Positions 28,962 through 38,747 of a stretch of DNA of 44,458 nucleotides are shown one piece after another. Positions within the stretch are counted from its first letter, which is position 1. Every line of letters begins with the position of its first letter. Position numbers and translations under genes: made by a program. The stretch covers positions 1 through 44,458 of the forward strand of contig PAPJ01000010.1 in NCBI GenBank assembly GCA_002709045.1, given 5' to 3'. This DNA comes from Planctomycetaceae bacterium (lineage in GTDB: Bacteria > Planctomycetota > Planctomycetia > Pirellulales > Pirellulaceae). The notes under the pieces were generated by a model. The model searched no databases. It was not told where the DNA came from and worked only from the letters and a program-made list of their open reading frames with translations.

Positions 28962-30383
28962 GTGTCAATTCGATACTTAAGTTCAGCCCTTATTCTGATA
29001 ATTGCCAGTCTCTGGAATATCGCTACGTTGGCAGATGACGAAGCAACTCCTGACGGAACAGGCATCAGTTATTACAAGGACATTCGTCCGATTTTCCAGA
29101 GTCACTGTCAGGGATGTCACCAGCCTGCCAAAAAAGGTGGTGAGTATGTCATGACTGACTTTTCTATGATGCTCAAAGGTGGAGCGTCTGAGGAAGCAGC
29201 TATCATTGCCGGCAAGCCGGATGAAAGCTTCCTGATCAGCCTCATCACTGAGGTCGATGGTCAAGCTGAAATGCCGAAGGGTAAAAAACCTTTGTCGAGT
29301 GTCGAAGTTGACTTGATTCGTAAGTGGATTGAGCAAGGAGCTAAAAATGATGCTCCTGCTTCGACCCAGCTTAAATATTCAATGGATAATCCTCCTGTAT
29401 ACAGTGCAGCTCCCGTTATTACTTCATTGGATTTCTCATCTGATGGAAAATATCTTGCCATTTCAGGTTATCACGAAGTCCTTATTCATCATGCTGATGG
29501 AAGTGGACTAGCAGCCCGATTGGTGGGAATGTCCGAACGAATTGAAACCGCCCGATTCTCACCAGACTCCAGTAAGATCGCCGTTACAGGTGGTTCTCCG
29601 GGAAGAATGGGAGAACTGCAGGTTTGGGACATTAATAACATAAGTCTTTTATTTGCTCAGACAATTGGGTACGACACACTCTACGGTGCGAATTGGTCTC
29701 CTGACGGAAAACTAATCTCCTATGGCTGCCCCGACAACACGTCACATGCCATTCAGGTGCAAGACGGTAAAGAGGTGCTGTTCAACGGTGCTCATGATGG
29801 CTGGGTGCTTGATACCGTGTTCTCGGTCAATGGCGATCATTTAGTAACCGTGAGTCGTGACCGCAGTATGAAGCTGATCAACGTACCGACTCAACGGTTT
29901 ATCGACAACGTAACGAGCATTACTCCCGGTGCGCTCAAAGGTGGACTCAACAGTGTTGATCGTCACCCTGGCAAAGATGAATTGCTATGCGGTGGTGCAG
30001 ACGGAGTCCCTAAGGTCTATAAAATGTTCCGTGACAAAGCTCGCAGAATCGGTGACGACTTCAATCTGATCCGGGCTTATCCGGGGTTACAGGGCCGAAT
30101 CTTCAGTACTCAATTCAGCAAAGACGGTAGTAAAATTGTCTCCGGCAGTAGCTTTAACGGTGTTGGCCAGGTCAAAATTGCCAACTATGAAGATGCCAAG
30201 GAAATTTCATCTGTCGATTTAGATGGAGGAATATTCTCCGTTGCGTTCCATCCCGATGGAAATACAATAGCTGCCGCCGGATTCAGTGGGAAAGTTAATC
30301 TCATCGAAGTTGCCACCGGCAAAATCATCAAATCTTTCGTTCCGGTAAACATTGAAACAACGGTCGCCGGTGCTGAAGAATAA
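28962..30383 (+). CDS. Exported c-type cytochrome domain plus WD40 beta-propeller protein
   Basis: The 473-residue protein has a signal peptide (about 1-24), a PSCyt1/cytochrome c-like domain with CQGCH at 49-53 and a distal Met-containing AEMPKGKKPL, and then WD40 repeats from about 150 to 460 (LDFSSDGKYLAISG, FSPDSSKIAVTG, FSVNGDHLVTVSRD, FHPDGNTIAAAG). The cytochrome part could carry one covalent heme; the propeller gives a binding surface. In planctomycetes such genes are often neighbours of DUF1549/DUF1553 genes, as here (the next gene starts 66 bases later). The start is a GTG with AAAGGG upstream. Function is not established; a joint envelope complex with the next protein is a guess from context. 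Confidence 0.88.
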   Translation: MSIRYLSSALILIIASLWNIATLADDEATPDGTGISYYKDIRPIFQSHCQGCHQPAKKGGEYVMTDFSMMLKGGASEEAAIIAGKPDESFLISLITEVDGQAEMPKGKKPLSSVEVDLIRKWIEQGAKNDAPASTQLKYSMDNPPVYSAAPVITSLDFSSDGKYLAISGYHEVLIHHADGSGLAARLVGMSERIETARFSPDSSKIAVTGGSPGRMGELQVWDINNISLLFAQTIGYDTLYGANWSPDGKLISYGCPDNTSHAIQVQDGKEVLFNGAHDGWVLDTVFSVNGDHLVTVSRDRSMKLINVPTQRFIDNVTSITPGALKGGLNSVDRHPGKDELLCGGADGVPKVYKMFRDKARRIGDDFNLIRAYPGLQGRIFSTQFSKDGSKIVSGSSFNGVGQVKIANYEDAKEISSVDLDGGIFSVAFHPDGNTIAAAGFSGKVNLIEVATGKIIKSFVPVNIETTVAGAEE

Positions 30384-30449
30384 TCCTTACAGAAAATATT
30401 ATTTACCAACGCTCCTAGCAAGACATCTCAAGGACTACTTATTAAGATC

Positions 30450-33400
30450 ATGAAGAAGTTCCGTCTTTCGTTTACGATTCTGTTTATTTTCAGCAGTCTT
30501 TTGACAGCTCAGCAGGATAATGCCCTCGAAGCATTACCGAATGGGCTGAATATTGACAGAGTTGAAATCTTTCCCAAGTCGATTGAGTTAACCAGCATCC
30601 AGGATTACCGTCAGATACTGATTCTGGGACATCTGGAAAGTGGGCAAATCGCTGATCTGACTCGTATGACAAATGTTGAAGGAAATCCTCAGCATGTTAC
30701 TGTTTCCTCTGATGGCTTGATCAGCCCTGTTAGCAAAGGTACTGAAAAAATCACCTTCCGCTATGCTGATGCGACTGTTCAGCTGGAAGTCAATGTTTCG
30801 TCCGTTGTTCTACCTCCTTCTGACTTCGTTCAGGATGTACAACCGGTACTCTCCAAAATGAGCTGTAATGCTGGTACCTGCCACGGAGCAAAAGACGGTA
30901 AAGGTGCGTTCAAACTTTCCCTGCGTGGCTATGACGAATTATATGATCATCGTGCTTTTACTGATGATATTGGCGCTCGGCGCTTCAATCGGGCCGCGCC
31001 GGATCAAAGTCTGATGCTACTGAAAGCAACCGGTTCTATTCCTCACGTCGGCGGTGTTCGCACCGACGTTAATTCACGTTACTACAAAACCATCCGCTCC
31101 TGGATTACCGGCGGAGCAAAACTCAATCAGGAAGTTGCTCGCGTCACATCGATTGAAGTTTTTCCACAAAACCCGATCATTCCACGTGCTGGTATGAAAC
31201 AGCAAATGACCGTCATGGCCACATTTGCTGACGGCACGGTACGGGATGTATCAAGAGAAGCGTTTATTGAGAGTGGGAATATCGAAGTTATCGAAGCCGA
31301 TGAAAACGGTCTGCTCACTGTACTACGACGTGGTGAAGGTCCTGTTCTGATTCGCTATGAAGGTAATTACGCGGCAACCACACTGACAGTGATGGGTGAC
31401 CGAACCGGTTTTGCCTGGGAAGAACCGGAACACTACAACTACATCGACCAACACGTATATGACAAACTGCAACGTGTGAAAGTCTTGCCTAGTGATGTTT
31501 GTACCGACGAAGAATTCGTTCGCCGAGTCTACATCGACGTTACCGGGCTACCTCCAACAGCAACGAACGTCCGTGAATTTCTCAATGATATGCGCGCATC
31601 GCGGGAAAAACGTAATGCTCTGATTGATTCACTTGTTGGAAGCCAGCAGTACGTTGAACACTGGACAAATAAATGGGCTGACCTGCTTCAGGTTAACCGT
31701 AAATTCCTTGGGGAACAGGGCTCGATCTCACTACGAAACTGGATCAAACACTCAATTGCTACAAACAAAGCCTATGACCAGTTCGCGTTAGAAGTACTTA
31801 CGGCGACTGGTTCGACGATTGAAAATCCTCCAGCCTCCTATTACAAAGTTATCCGTGACCCGGCAACACTGATGGAAAACACGACGCACCTATTCCTGGC
31901 GGTTCGCTTTAACTGCAACAAGTGCCATGACCACCCATTTGAACGGTGGACACAGGATCAGTATTACAATCTAGCTGCCTACTTTGCTCAAATCGGGCGT
32001 AAAGAAGATCCGGCATTTCAGGGGCAACGAATTGGTGGTTCTGCTGTGGAAGGCGCGACGCCACTCGTGGAAGTCGTTTTCGACCGCGGTAGTGGCGAAA
32101 TCAATCACGCGCTTACAGGTCAGGTTTCCGCTCCTTCATTTCCATTCGATCACGAAGATACTCTGGAACCTTCCGCTCCCCGTCTGGAACAGCTTGCTCA
32201 ATGGATGACTTCCTCAAAGAATCAATACTTCGCATCAAGTTATGTAAATCGACTCTGGGGATACATGTTCGGCAGCGGTATCATCGAGCCTATTGATGAC
32301 ATTCGTGCCGGTAACCCGCCAACCAATCCTGAGCTTCTGAATGCGATGACAAATGACTTTGTAGAGAGTGGCTTTGATGTCCAGCATATCCTGAAAATCA
32401 TTTTGAAATCTCGTACCTATCAACATTCAGTCAACACACACCAATGGAATGAAGACGACCAGATCAATTATTCACACGCAATTGCACGACGTCTTCCAGC
32501 TGAGGTACTCTTTGACTCCATCCATGTTGCCTGTGGTTCAGTACCTGCCATTGCCGGTGTCCCACGGGGATTCAGAGCAGCTGAATTACCCGACGTTGGC
32601 GTAGCCGTACCGTTTTTGGATGACTTCGGACGTCCTGTACGTGAAAGTGCTTGTGAATGTGAACGTTCAAGCAGCATGGTACTTGGGCCTATCATGAAAC
32701 TTGTAAACGGTCCCACGGTTGCGAATGCTATCGGTGATACCACGAATGATCTGGTTAAGCTTGAGAGTGAAATCAAAGACGATGAACTTCTCATTGAAGA
32801 ACTCTTCCTGCGATTCTTTTCACGCTACCCTACGGAGCAGGAAATCAAGATTGGACAACTTGCACTGCAGGAAGCTGGTTCAGATTATCTGGAGATCAAA
32901 GCTGAGTTGGATGAAATTGAAAAACTTATTCCCGCACGGCAGGCCGCCTGGGAAGCTGCTTTACAGAAAACCAATCGCTGGTTACCTGTTGAAGTTGTTT
33001 CCGCCGAAACGGATAAAGAAGCCAAACTTGAATTACAGGAAGATGGTTCACTATTAGCGACCGGGAAAAATGAAATCGCTACGTATACGGTCAAATTAAA
33101 AACCGATCTGGCCAATATCACAGCGTTACGCCTTGAAACTCTAACCGATGACCGTTTGCCGGCAAAAGGGCCGGGACGACCAGCAAATGGAAACTTTGTA
33201 GTTAGTGAATTTGGCGTTAGTATTCAAAATGCAGCCGGTGAAGGTGACGAACAGAAAGTAACACTTGTCAGTCCGTCTGCCACGTTTAATCAGGCAGGGT
33301 ATGCTGTTACTTCAGCAATCGATGGCAATCCAAATACCGGGTGGGCAATTTCACCGGAAAGCGGAAAGAATCAAACTGCTGTCTTCCAAACGGATGGTCA

Positions 33401-33752
33401 GGTTGGTTTTGAAGGCGGTAGTCTGCTGACCGTTAGGATTATTAATAACCACGGTGATAATTTGCATCAGCTTGGAAAATTCCGTATTTCAGTTTCCGAT
33501 TCACCGCGACCGGTGACACTCAATACGCTTCCCGATGATCTTATAGCTCTGCTCAAAGTACCGGTCGAGCAACGTAATGATGAACAAAAAGCTGCTTTAC
33601 GTGCCAAATATATTGAAACAGATCGCGCATATTCCCAATTGCTGGAAATCGTTGCTGCTGCAAAACCGCAGTTCGACAATAAACGGCTGACAGGACTACA
33701 GGATCTAGCATGGGCTCTCATCAATAACCCTGCATTTTTGTTCAATCGCTAA
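30450..33752 (+). CDS. Large DUF1549/DUF1553 protein with Ig-like domains and CX4CH motif
   Basis: This 1100-residue exported protein has a signal peptide, an N-terminal Ig-like (BIG2-type) domain (about 30-118), and a cytochrome-like segment with CNAGTCH at 139-145, that is CX4CH instead of CXXCH. A second BIG2-like domain lies at about 230-315. DUF1549 (about 335-540) contains CNKCHDHPFERW, and DUF1553 (about 590-830) contains VNRLWGYMFGSGIIEP and ESACECERSSSM. A C-terminal region of about 270 residues adds a charged helix and a discoidin-like segment (TSAIDGNPNTGWAI). The CX4CH form is common in this subgroup and could still bind heme, but that is unproven. No DUF1501 gene follows; an ABC ATPase gene does. 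Confidence 0.88.
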   Translation: MKKFRLSFTILFIFSSLLTAQQDNALEALPNGLNIDRVEIFPKSIELTSIQDYRQILILGHLESGQIADLTRMTNVEGNPQHVTVSSDGLISPVSKGTEKITFRYADATVQLEVNVSSVVLPPSDFVQDVQPVLSKMSCNAGTCHGAKDGKGAFKLSLRGYDELYDHRAFTDDIGARRFNRAAPDQSLMLLKATGSIPHVGGVRTDVNSRYYKTIRSWITGGAKLNQEVARVTSIEVFPQNPIIPRAGMKQQMTVMATFADGTVRDVSREAFIESGNIEVIEADENGLLTVLRRGEGPVLIRYEGNYAATTLTVMGDRTGFAWEEPEHYNYIDQHVYDKLQRVKVLPSDVCTDEEFVRRVYIDVTGLPPTATNVREFLNDMRASREKRNALIDSLVGSQQYVEHWTNKWADLLQVNRKFLGEQGSISLRNWIKHSIATNKAYDQFALEVLTATGSTIENPPASYYKVIRDPATLMENTTHLFLAVRFNCNKCHDHPFERWTQDQYYNLAAYFAQIGRKEDPAFQGQRIGGSAVEGATPLVEVVFDRGSGEINHALTGQVSAPSFPFDHEDTLEPSAPRLEQLAQWMTSSKNQYFASSYVNRLWGYMFGSGIIEPIDDIRAGNPPTNPELLNAMTNDFVESGFDVQHILKIILKSRTYQHSVNTHQWNEDDQINYSHAIARRLPAEVLFDSIHVACGSVPAIAGVPRGFRAAELPDVGVAVPFLDDFGRPVRESACECERSSSMVLGPIMKLVNGPTVANAIGDTTNDLVKLESEIKDDELLIEELFLRFFSRYPTEQEIKIGQLALQEAGSDYLEIKAELDEIEKLIPARQAAWEAALQKTNRWLPVEVVSAETDKEAKLELQEDGSLLATGKNEIATYTVKLKTDLANITALRLETLTDDRLPAKGPGRPANGNFVVSEFGVSIQNAAGEGDEQKVTLVSPSATFNQAGYAVTSAIDGNPNTGWAISPESGKNQTAVFQTDGQVGFEGGSLLTVRIINNHGDNLHQLGKFRISVSDSPRPVTLNTLPDDLIALLKVPVEQRNDEQKAALRAKYIETDRAYSQLLEIVAAAKPQFDNKRLTGLQDLAWALINNPAFLFNR

Positions 33753-33803
33753 TTATTAGCGAGCAGGCCACTAATACGTTAAGCCGAAAAGAGTCAGGGC
33801 TTT

Positions 33804-34697
33804 ATGACATTTGTTGAAACCAATCAACTGTCAAAGAGTTTTGGCTCTTTTTCTGCACTATCAGAATGTAACCTGGAGATCGTCGAGGGTAAGATCTTTG
33901 GACTATTAGGTCCCAATGGAGCGGGGAAAAGTACCCTGATCCGATTGCTGATGGGTTTCCTGACTCCAACAAGTGGGCGTGCAACGATCAATAAACTGGA
34001 CTGTTATTACCAGTCTTTGGCTGTTCGACAGGTAACATCGTATCTACCCGGCGATGCCCGGCTGGATCGACAGTATCGTGGGCGACAGATTCTTCGTCTG
34101 TTTACTGCACTGCGCCCGGACGGATGCATGCAAAAAGCATTGGAGCTTGCAGAATTCTTAGAATTGGATATTCGCTGTAAAGTCGGATCTATGTCGACCG
34201 GAATGCGTCAGAAGCTTGCCATTACAATTGCTTTGGCAAATGATGCCCCACTAATCATTATGGATGAACCGACTGCCAACCTCGATCCCACAGTGCGTCA
34301 ACAAATTCTGGGGCTGCTCAAGCGTAAACGGGATGAGGGAAAGACTATTCTATTTTCCTCACATATTCTCGATGAAGTCGAGACGATCAGTGATACTGTT
34401 GGATTTCTCAAACATGGAAAACTGATTACTACTGTTGACCTTACAAATTTACGAAACAATCACCGTCTTACCGGATCTATTAGACAGCCACTCCCGGCAA
34501 TTCCCGAATCACTGGCCGATCAAATCAAGTTAATCCAAGAATCCGGCAATCAGATCACTCTCGAAGTCAAAGGCGACATCTTGCAAAGTCTGGAGTGGTT
34601 AAAGCAAAGTGACCTGTCGGACCTTGTCATTGAGCCAGCCCGACTCCGCAGCCTTTACGAAGAAATTCATCCTGAACGAACGGAGTTAAAAAAGTGA
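33804..34697 (+). CDS. ABC transporter ATP-binding protein
   Basis: This 297-residue ATPase carries Walker A GPNGAGKST near residue 38, signature MSTGMRQK near 131 and Walker B LIIMDEPTANLDP near 150. Its final TGA overlaps the GTG start of the permease gene by 4 bases (GTGA at 34694-34697), the classic arrangement for translational coupling, so the two form one exporter. It is a paralogue of the two ATPases at 21847-25121 but sits in a separate locus just downstream of the DUF1549 gene. The substrate is unknown. Confidence 0.93.
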   Translation: MTFVETNQLSKSFGSFSALSECNLEIVEGKIFGLLGPNGAGKSTLIRLLMGFLTPTSGRATINKLDCYYQSLAVRQVTSYLPGDARLDRQYRGRQILRLFTALRPDGCMQKALELAEFLELDIRCKVGSMSTGMRQKLAITIALANDAPLIIMDEPTANLDPTVRQQILGLLKRKRDEGKTILFSSHILDEVETISDTVGFLKHGKLITTVDLTNLRNNHRLTGSIRQPLPAIPESLADQIKLIQESGNQITLEVKGDILQSLEWLKQSDLSDLVIEPARLRSLYEEIHPERTELKK

Positions 34698-35656
34698 AAG
34701 CTTTACTGCACCGTTATATACTTCAGGGGCGCACTGTATTTTTAGCATGTGCAATAGCCATGTTTGGCTTTATGGCTTTACGCGTCTGGAGTATCACTCT
34801 GTTGGGTAGTGATGAATTCCGAGAAATTATCAAGTATTTCAAAGACTTCGAAAAATTCTCACCTGTACCGTTTTCATCATTAATTACCTACACCGGCCGA
34901 GTGGCACGTACGTTTAATGAGCCTATTGTTCTATTTGTCATCCTGACATGGACAATCTCAAGAGGTTCAGACAGCGTGGCAGGTCAACTAAGCCGGGGAA
35001 CGATGGAAATGCTGTTGGGTAATCCTGTGTCCAGAGCAAAGGTCTATTGGTCACAGATTCTCGTTACGACCATCGGAACACTTCTACTGTCCACACTTGC
35101 CTGGCTGGGTATGGTCTTCAGCGTATACAACAATACTGTCGAAGAAATCGTCAAACCACCCTCCATCTCGATTCCTTACACGCCGCTGGAAATTCCACTA
35201 TCTACAGCTGGACCAGCTATCATAGAAAAACCAATGTCCGATTATGTTGACATTTGGAACTTCATACCGGCACTAACAGTCATTTTTGCTATGGGATTCT
35301 TTGTCGCTGGCTTTGCGACAATGGTTTCCAGTCTGGATCGCTATCGCTGGAGAGCTGTGGGAATCGCTGTGGGATTTGTCATTATTCAGCAATCCATCCG
35401 AATTCTGGCAATTTCTAAACCCGAATATAACTATCTACTCAATTTCACCTTCTTTAATCCATTTGACCCGGAAGGACTCGTGAATGTGTTGACCGAAGAC
35501 CCTGAACAATTCTGGCAATTTTGGCAGTACAGACCGGAGGGATCGATACGGTTGAGTAATTTGGGATGCCATTGCCTATTAATCGGTTTTGGTTTGCTTT
35601 GTTACTTCATCGGAAACGTTGTCTTCTGTAAACGAGACTTACCAGCTCCAATTTAG
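34694..35656 (+). CDS. ABC-2 type permease
   Basis: The 320-residue membrane protein has a first membrane segment at about 13-35, an extracytoplasmic loop, and five further segments, with an ISRGSDSVAGQLSRGTMEML cytoplasmic motif typical of ABC-2 exporters before the coupling region. The start is GTG at 34694 with GGAG (34682-34685) upstream. A long loop between about 155 and 190 (Pro-rich, PPSISIPYTPLEIPLS) probably faces outward. It partners the upstream ATPase. Confidence 0.88.
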   Translation: MKALLHRYILQGRTVFLACAIAMFGFMALRVWSITLLGSDEFREIIKYFKDFEKFSPVPFSSLITYTGRVARTFNEPIVLFVILTWTISRGSDSVAGQLSRGTMEMLLGNPVSRAKVYWSQILVTTIGTLLLSTLAWLGMVFSVYNNTVEEIVKPPSISIPYTPLEIPLSTAGPAIIEKPMSDYVDIWNFIPALTVIFAMGFFVAGFATMVSSLDRYRWRAVGIAVGFVIIQQSIRILAISKPEYNYLLNFTFFNPFDPEGLVNVLTEDPEQFWQFWQYRPEGSIRLSNLGCHCLLIGFGLLCYFIGNVVFCKRDLPAPI

Positions 35657-35739
35657 ATTTCTTCGGGATTACCTGTTATTAATCTTCTACTTCTGCGGTT
35701 TCTATAGGAAACAATTCTGGTTCTATTCAAGCTGAAATT

Positions 35740-36348
35740 ATGATTCGTTTTGTAAAAAAACCGTCCGACACAGCAATCGTACAGTACATCAGGCACTGTC
35801 AAACTCTGGATTTCAATTACCCCTATGTTGGACAAACAAGAAATCTGATCGATTCCGGCGAAGCTCCCAAAGGTTATCGTCTAGATCGCTTCTCACATCT
35901 TATTGGCTACGGCGAAGAAGTTTTTAATGGCGTGGCTGATGCAATTAATCAATGGGAAATGTTCAACCATCCGATGGCCGAACTTAAATACCTCAACCCC
36001 AAAATAGAAAATGGAAACACGGTCGTCGTTGTCTTTGGATCTATGGGATTATGGACAGTTAATCCGGCTCGTATCATCTATGAATTAGCAGAATCCAGAC
36101 AGCAGGGAAAAATCAGGCAGGCAGGGTTTGCCTATGGAACGACCATGGGACACATTGCTATCGGTGAAGAGCTATTCCATGTCGACTGGAATCAGAAAAC
36201 TGACGAAGTAAATTTTCGGATTACCGTTTTCTCCCGCCCCGGTTCTCTTCTGGCCTGGATTGGGAAGCCTTGCATGGCATATCAGCAAAAAAAATTCCGC
36301 CGATTAGCTGCTCAGGCAATTTTAACCAAATCTGAAGAATTCTCTTAA
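35740..36348 (+). CDS. DUF1990 family protein
   Basis: The 202-residue protein matches the DUF1990 family: DFNYPYVGQTRN near residue 26, YRLDRFSHLIGYGEEVF, VVVVFGSMGLWTVNPARIIYEL in the centre, and FAYGTTMGHIAIGEELFHVDW. The family is known from plants and bacteria and has no assigned reaction. There is no signal peptide. It is 83 bases after the ABC permease in the same direction, and a functional link is not implied. The ATG at 35740 lacks a strong ribosome-binding site, but the family's conserved region begins shortly after it. Confidence 0.8.
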   Translation: MIRFVKKPSDTAIVQYIRHCQTLDFNYPYVGQTRNLIDSGEAPKGYRLDRFSHLIGYGEEVFNGVADAINQWEMFNHPMAELKYLNPKIENGNTVVVVFGSMGLWTVNPARIIYELAESRQQGKIRQAGFAYGTTMGHIAIGEELFHVDWNQKTDEVNFRITVFSRPGSLLAWIGKPCMAYQQKKFRRLAAQAILTKSEEFS

Positions 36349-36444
36349 GCAGACATTAAAATAATGGAGGGCTTAAGATAAAAGCTATGCTGTTATTGAC
36401 CATATCCCTGATTAAACTATCGGTTCCTTGCAAAAGAATATCAC

Positions 36445-37086
36445 ATGTGGCCTAAAAACGAACACACAAAAAACCTGTTGGCACGACGTAAAGAGGGTGA
36501 CCAGACTGCCTGGAATGTATTACTTCAACGACATCGCTCTTCCGTCCAACGACTTGTTCACATGCGTCTGGACCATCGTATTCGTCAGCGTGTGGGTGTA
36601 AGTGATGTCGTGCAGGATGTGATGATAGAAGCCAATCGGCGAATCGATCGCTACCTGCAGAACCCCGGTATTGACTTTCATCTTTGGCTGCGTCAAATAG
36701 CAAAGGATCGTATCATTGATGCCTATCGGCGGCACAGAGCGACGGCTAAACGAAGTGTTGATCGCGAACATCGACTTGCGCAAAAAGGTGGAGTAGACAA
36801 CAGTACGATAAATTTAGCCAGTCAACTGCGCGACGATGACTTAACTCCGGCTGCCAAAGCGACCCGTCGTGAGATGGCCAACCGTATGGAAAATGCTCTA
36901 CTGGAACTCGATGAAATAGACCGCGAAATCATAATCATGCGGCATTATGAACAACTCTCCAATGATGAAGTCTCCAAAGCACTGAAACTGAAACCTGCTG
37001 CTGCCAGTATGAGATACCTGCGTGCACTGCGGAAGCTTAAAAATCAGCTGCTGCCGCGACAAGACAACTCTCAACCCAACCTTTAG
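36445..37086 (+). CDS. ECF-type RNA polymerase sigma factor
   Basis: The 213-residue protein contains sigma region 2 (VGVSDVVQDVMIEANRRIDRY near residue 53, then FHLWLRQIAKDRIIDAYRRH near 75) and region 4 (DREIIIMRHYEQLSNDEVSKAL near 155). A basic linker of about 50 residues joins them. It sits immediately upstream of a Ser/Thr kinase gene (8-base gap to the proposed GTG). This sigma factor/kinase pairing is common in planctomycetes and suggests that the kinase regulates the sigma factor or its output, in place of an anti-sigma factor. The target promoters are unknown. Confidence 0.9.
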   Translation: MWPKNEHTKNLLARRKEGDQTAWNVLLQRHRSSVQRLVHMRLDHRIRQRVGVSDVVQDVMIEANRRIDRYLQNPGIDFHLWLRQIAKDRIIDAYRRHRATAKRSVDREHRLAQKGGVDNSTINLASQLRDDDLTPAAKATRREMANRMENALLELDEIDREIIIMRHYEQLSNDEVSKALKLKPAAASMRYLRALRKLKNQLLPRQDNSQPNL

Positions 37087-37093
37087 TTTTGCT

Positions 37094-38746
37094 GTGACCT
37101 CACCTTCAGACAATGCTTCGGACAATTCTGAGCAACATGACGAGCAATTCGTACGTGTTCTCGAAGAATTACAGCAACAATTTACAGCGGGACAGTCCGT
37201 TCAACCGGAAATCATCTATCAGCAGTATCCAGAGTATGAACAGGAATTACGTGAACTGTTACCTGTCATGCTGGTAGCAGATGTTGCTGGTAGTTACTTT
37301 CGATTAGAGGAATTAGAAGAAGCATGTCTCGATACCACACCCTCAATAACGCTTCCCTGTACGTTGGGTGATTTTGAACTTCTGGAGGAACTTGGCCGTG
37401 GTGGGATGGGCGTTGTCTACAGGGCAAATCAAAAAAGCCTCAACCGAGAAGTGGCACTGAAGATGATTCTTCCCGGCCGTCTGGCAAGTGAGGAGCAGCG
37501 TGAGCGATTTCAACACGAAGCTAAAGCAGCGGCCCGACTCGATCACAACGGAATTGTACCCGTCTTTGAAGTAGGTGAACTTGAAGACTGTCCTTACTTC
37601 TCAATGAAGTTGATTGAGGGGCAAACCATGCGCAGTCTTGTACAAAAAGAACTCTACAGTTCTCGACGAGCTGCTGAAATCAGTTTGGCAATTGCCCGGG
37701 CCGTTCACTATTCACATAGTCAGGGTGTTCTTCACCGCGATCTGAAGCCTTCCAATATCCTCATCAATGAGAATGGTCAGCCACACATCACCGACTTTGG
37801 ACTTGCCAAGCAATCTGCTGGTGATCCGGAATTAACACAAACCGGTGTAATCCTTGGTACTCCGTCTTATATGGCTCCGGAACAGGCGGCTGGATCCCGA
37901 GGTGATGTGGGTATTCACTCGGACATCTACTCTTTAGGTGCCATGCTGTATTACATGGTAACAGGACGACCTCCGTTCCATGCAGCCTCACCTATGGATA
38001 CGATCATGCTGGTACTTGAACAAGAGCCGGTTGCGCCCCGCGTCATCAATCCGGCCATTGACCGGGATCTGGAGATGATCATTCTGAAATGTCTTCAAAA
38101 GCCCGGGGATCTCAGATATTCCACTGCACGAGAGTTTGCAGACGATCTTGAAGCGTATATCAACCACCAGCCAATAAAAGCCCGGTCCGGACGATTTAGT
38201 CACGTAGTGGCCCGCTGGTTGGGAGAAACGCATCATGCAACCGTTCTACAGAACTGGGGGCTGCTTTGGATGTGGCATAGTTTGGTGTTACTTTTTGCCT
38301 GCGTACTGACCAATGTGATGTTTCTGGCCGATATCGAAAATCGTCTTTACTATTCCGGGATGTGGACCTTTGGACTGGGAGCCTGGGCCGCCGTCTTTTG
38401 GAAGCTCCGTCAAAAACTTGGTCCAGTACTCTTTGTAGAACGCCAGATTGCACATGTCTGGGCTGCCAGTTTGATTGCCATCGGATTCCTATTTCCCATC
38501 GAATATATAATGGGATTGGAAGTTCTTGAGGCAGCACCTGTTATCGGCCTCATAAGCGGTATGGTCTTTATCGTAAAAGCTGGAATTCTGACCGGTAAAT
38601 TCTATACTCAGGCAATCGCCTTGTTTGCCACCGCCCTACTCATGGCCCTGTTTCCCAAATACAGCCTGATCCTCTTCGGCGTGGTATCAGCTATCTGCTT
38701 CTTTATCCCTGGTTATCAATACCACCGTCACAAAACGACCATTTAA
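37094..38746 (+). CDS. Transmembrane Ser/Thr protein kinase (PknB-like catalytic domain)
   Basis: After an acidic N-terminal region (about 1-92), a full kinase domain follows: glycine loop GRGGMGVVY near 100, catalytic lysine in VALKMI near 122, HRDLKPSN near 214, DFG near 234 and MAPEQA near 260. Residues from about 385 to 543 form six likely membrane segments, so the kinase faces the cytoplasm and its C-terminus is an integral membrane domain with no obvious extracellular sensor. The start is uncertain: the GTG at 37094 (550 residues) is 8 bases after the sigma stop, whereas an in-frame GTG at 37022 would overlap it; neither has a good ribosome-binding site. All catalytic residues are present, so an active kinase is expected. 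Confidence 0.9.
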   Translation: MTSPSDNASDNSEQHDEQFVRVLEELQQQFTAGQSVQPEIIYQQYPEYEQELRELLPVMLVADVAGSYFRLEELEEACLDTTPSITLPCTLGDFELLEELGRGGMGVVYRANQKSLNREVALKMILPGRLASEEQRERFQHEAKAAARLDHNGIVPVFEVGELEDCPYFSMKLIEGQTMRSLVQKELYSSRRAAEISLAIARAVHYSHSQGVLHRDLKPSNILINENGQPHITDFGLAKQSAGDPELTQTGVILGTPSYMAPEQAAGSRGDVGIHSDIYSLGAMLYYMVTGRPPFHAASPMDTIMLVLEQEPVAPRVINPAIDRDLEMIILKCLQKPGDLRYSTAREFADDLEAYINHQPIKARSGRFSHVVARWLGETHHATVLQNWGLLWMWHSLVLLFACVLTNVMFLADIENRLYYSGMWTFGLGAWAAVFWKLRQKLGPVLFVERQIAHVWAASLIAIGFLFPIEYIMGLEVLEAAPVIGLISGMVFIVKAGILTGKFYTQAIALFATALLMALFPKYSLILFGVVSAICFFIPGYQYHRHKTTI

Positions 38747-38747
38747 A

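Noticed and set aside
37022..37093. N-terminal extension of the kinase overlapping the sigma factor gene
   Set aside because: The extra residues are encoded by sequence constrained as sigma factor in another frame and have no kinase-family counterpart; GTG 37094 is preferred, with some doubt.
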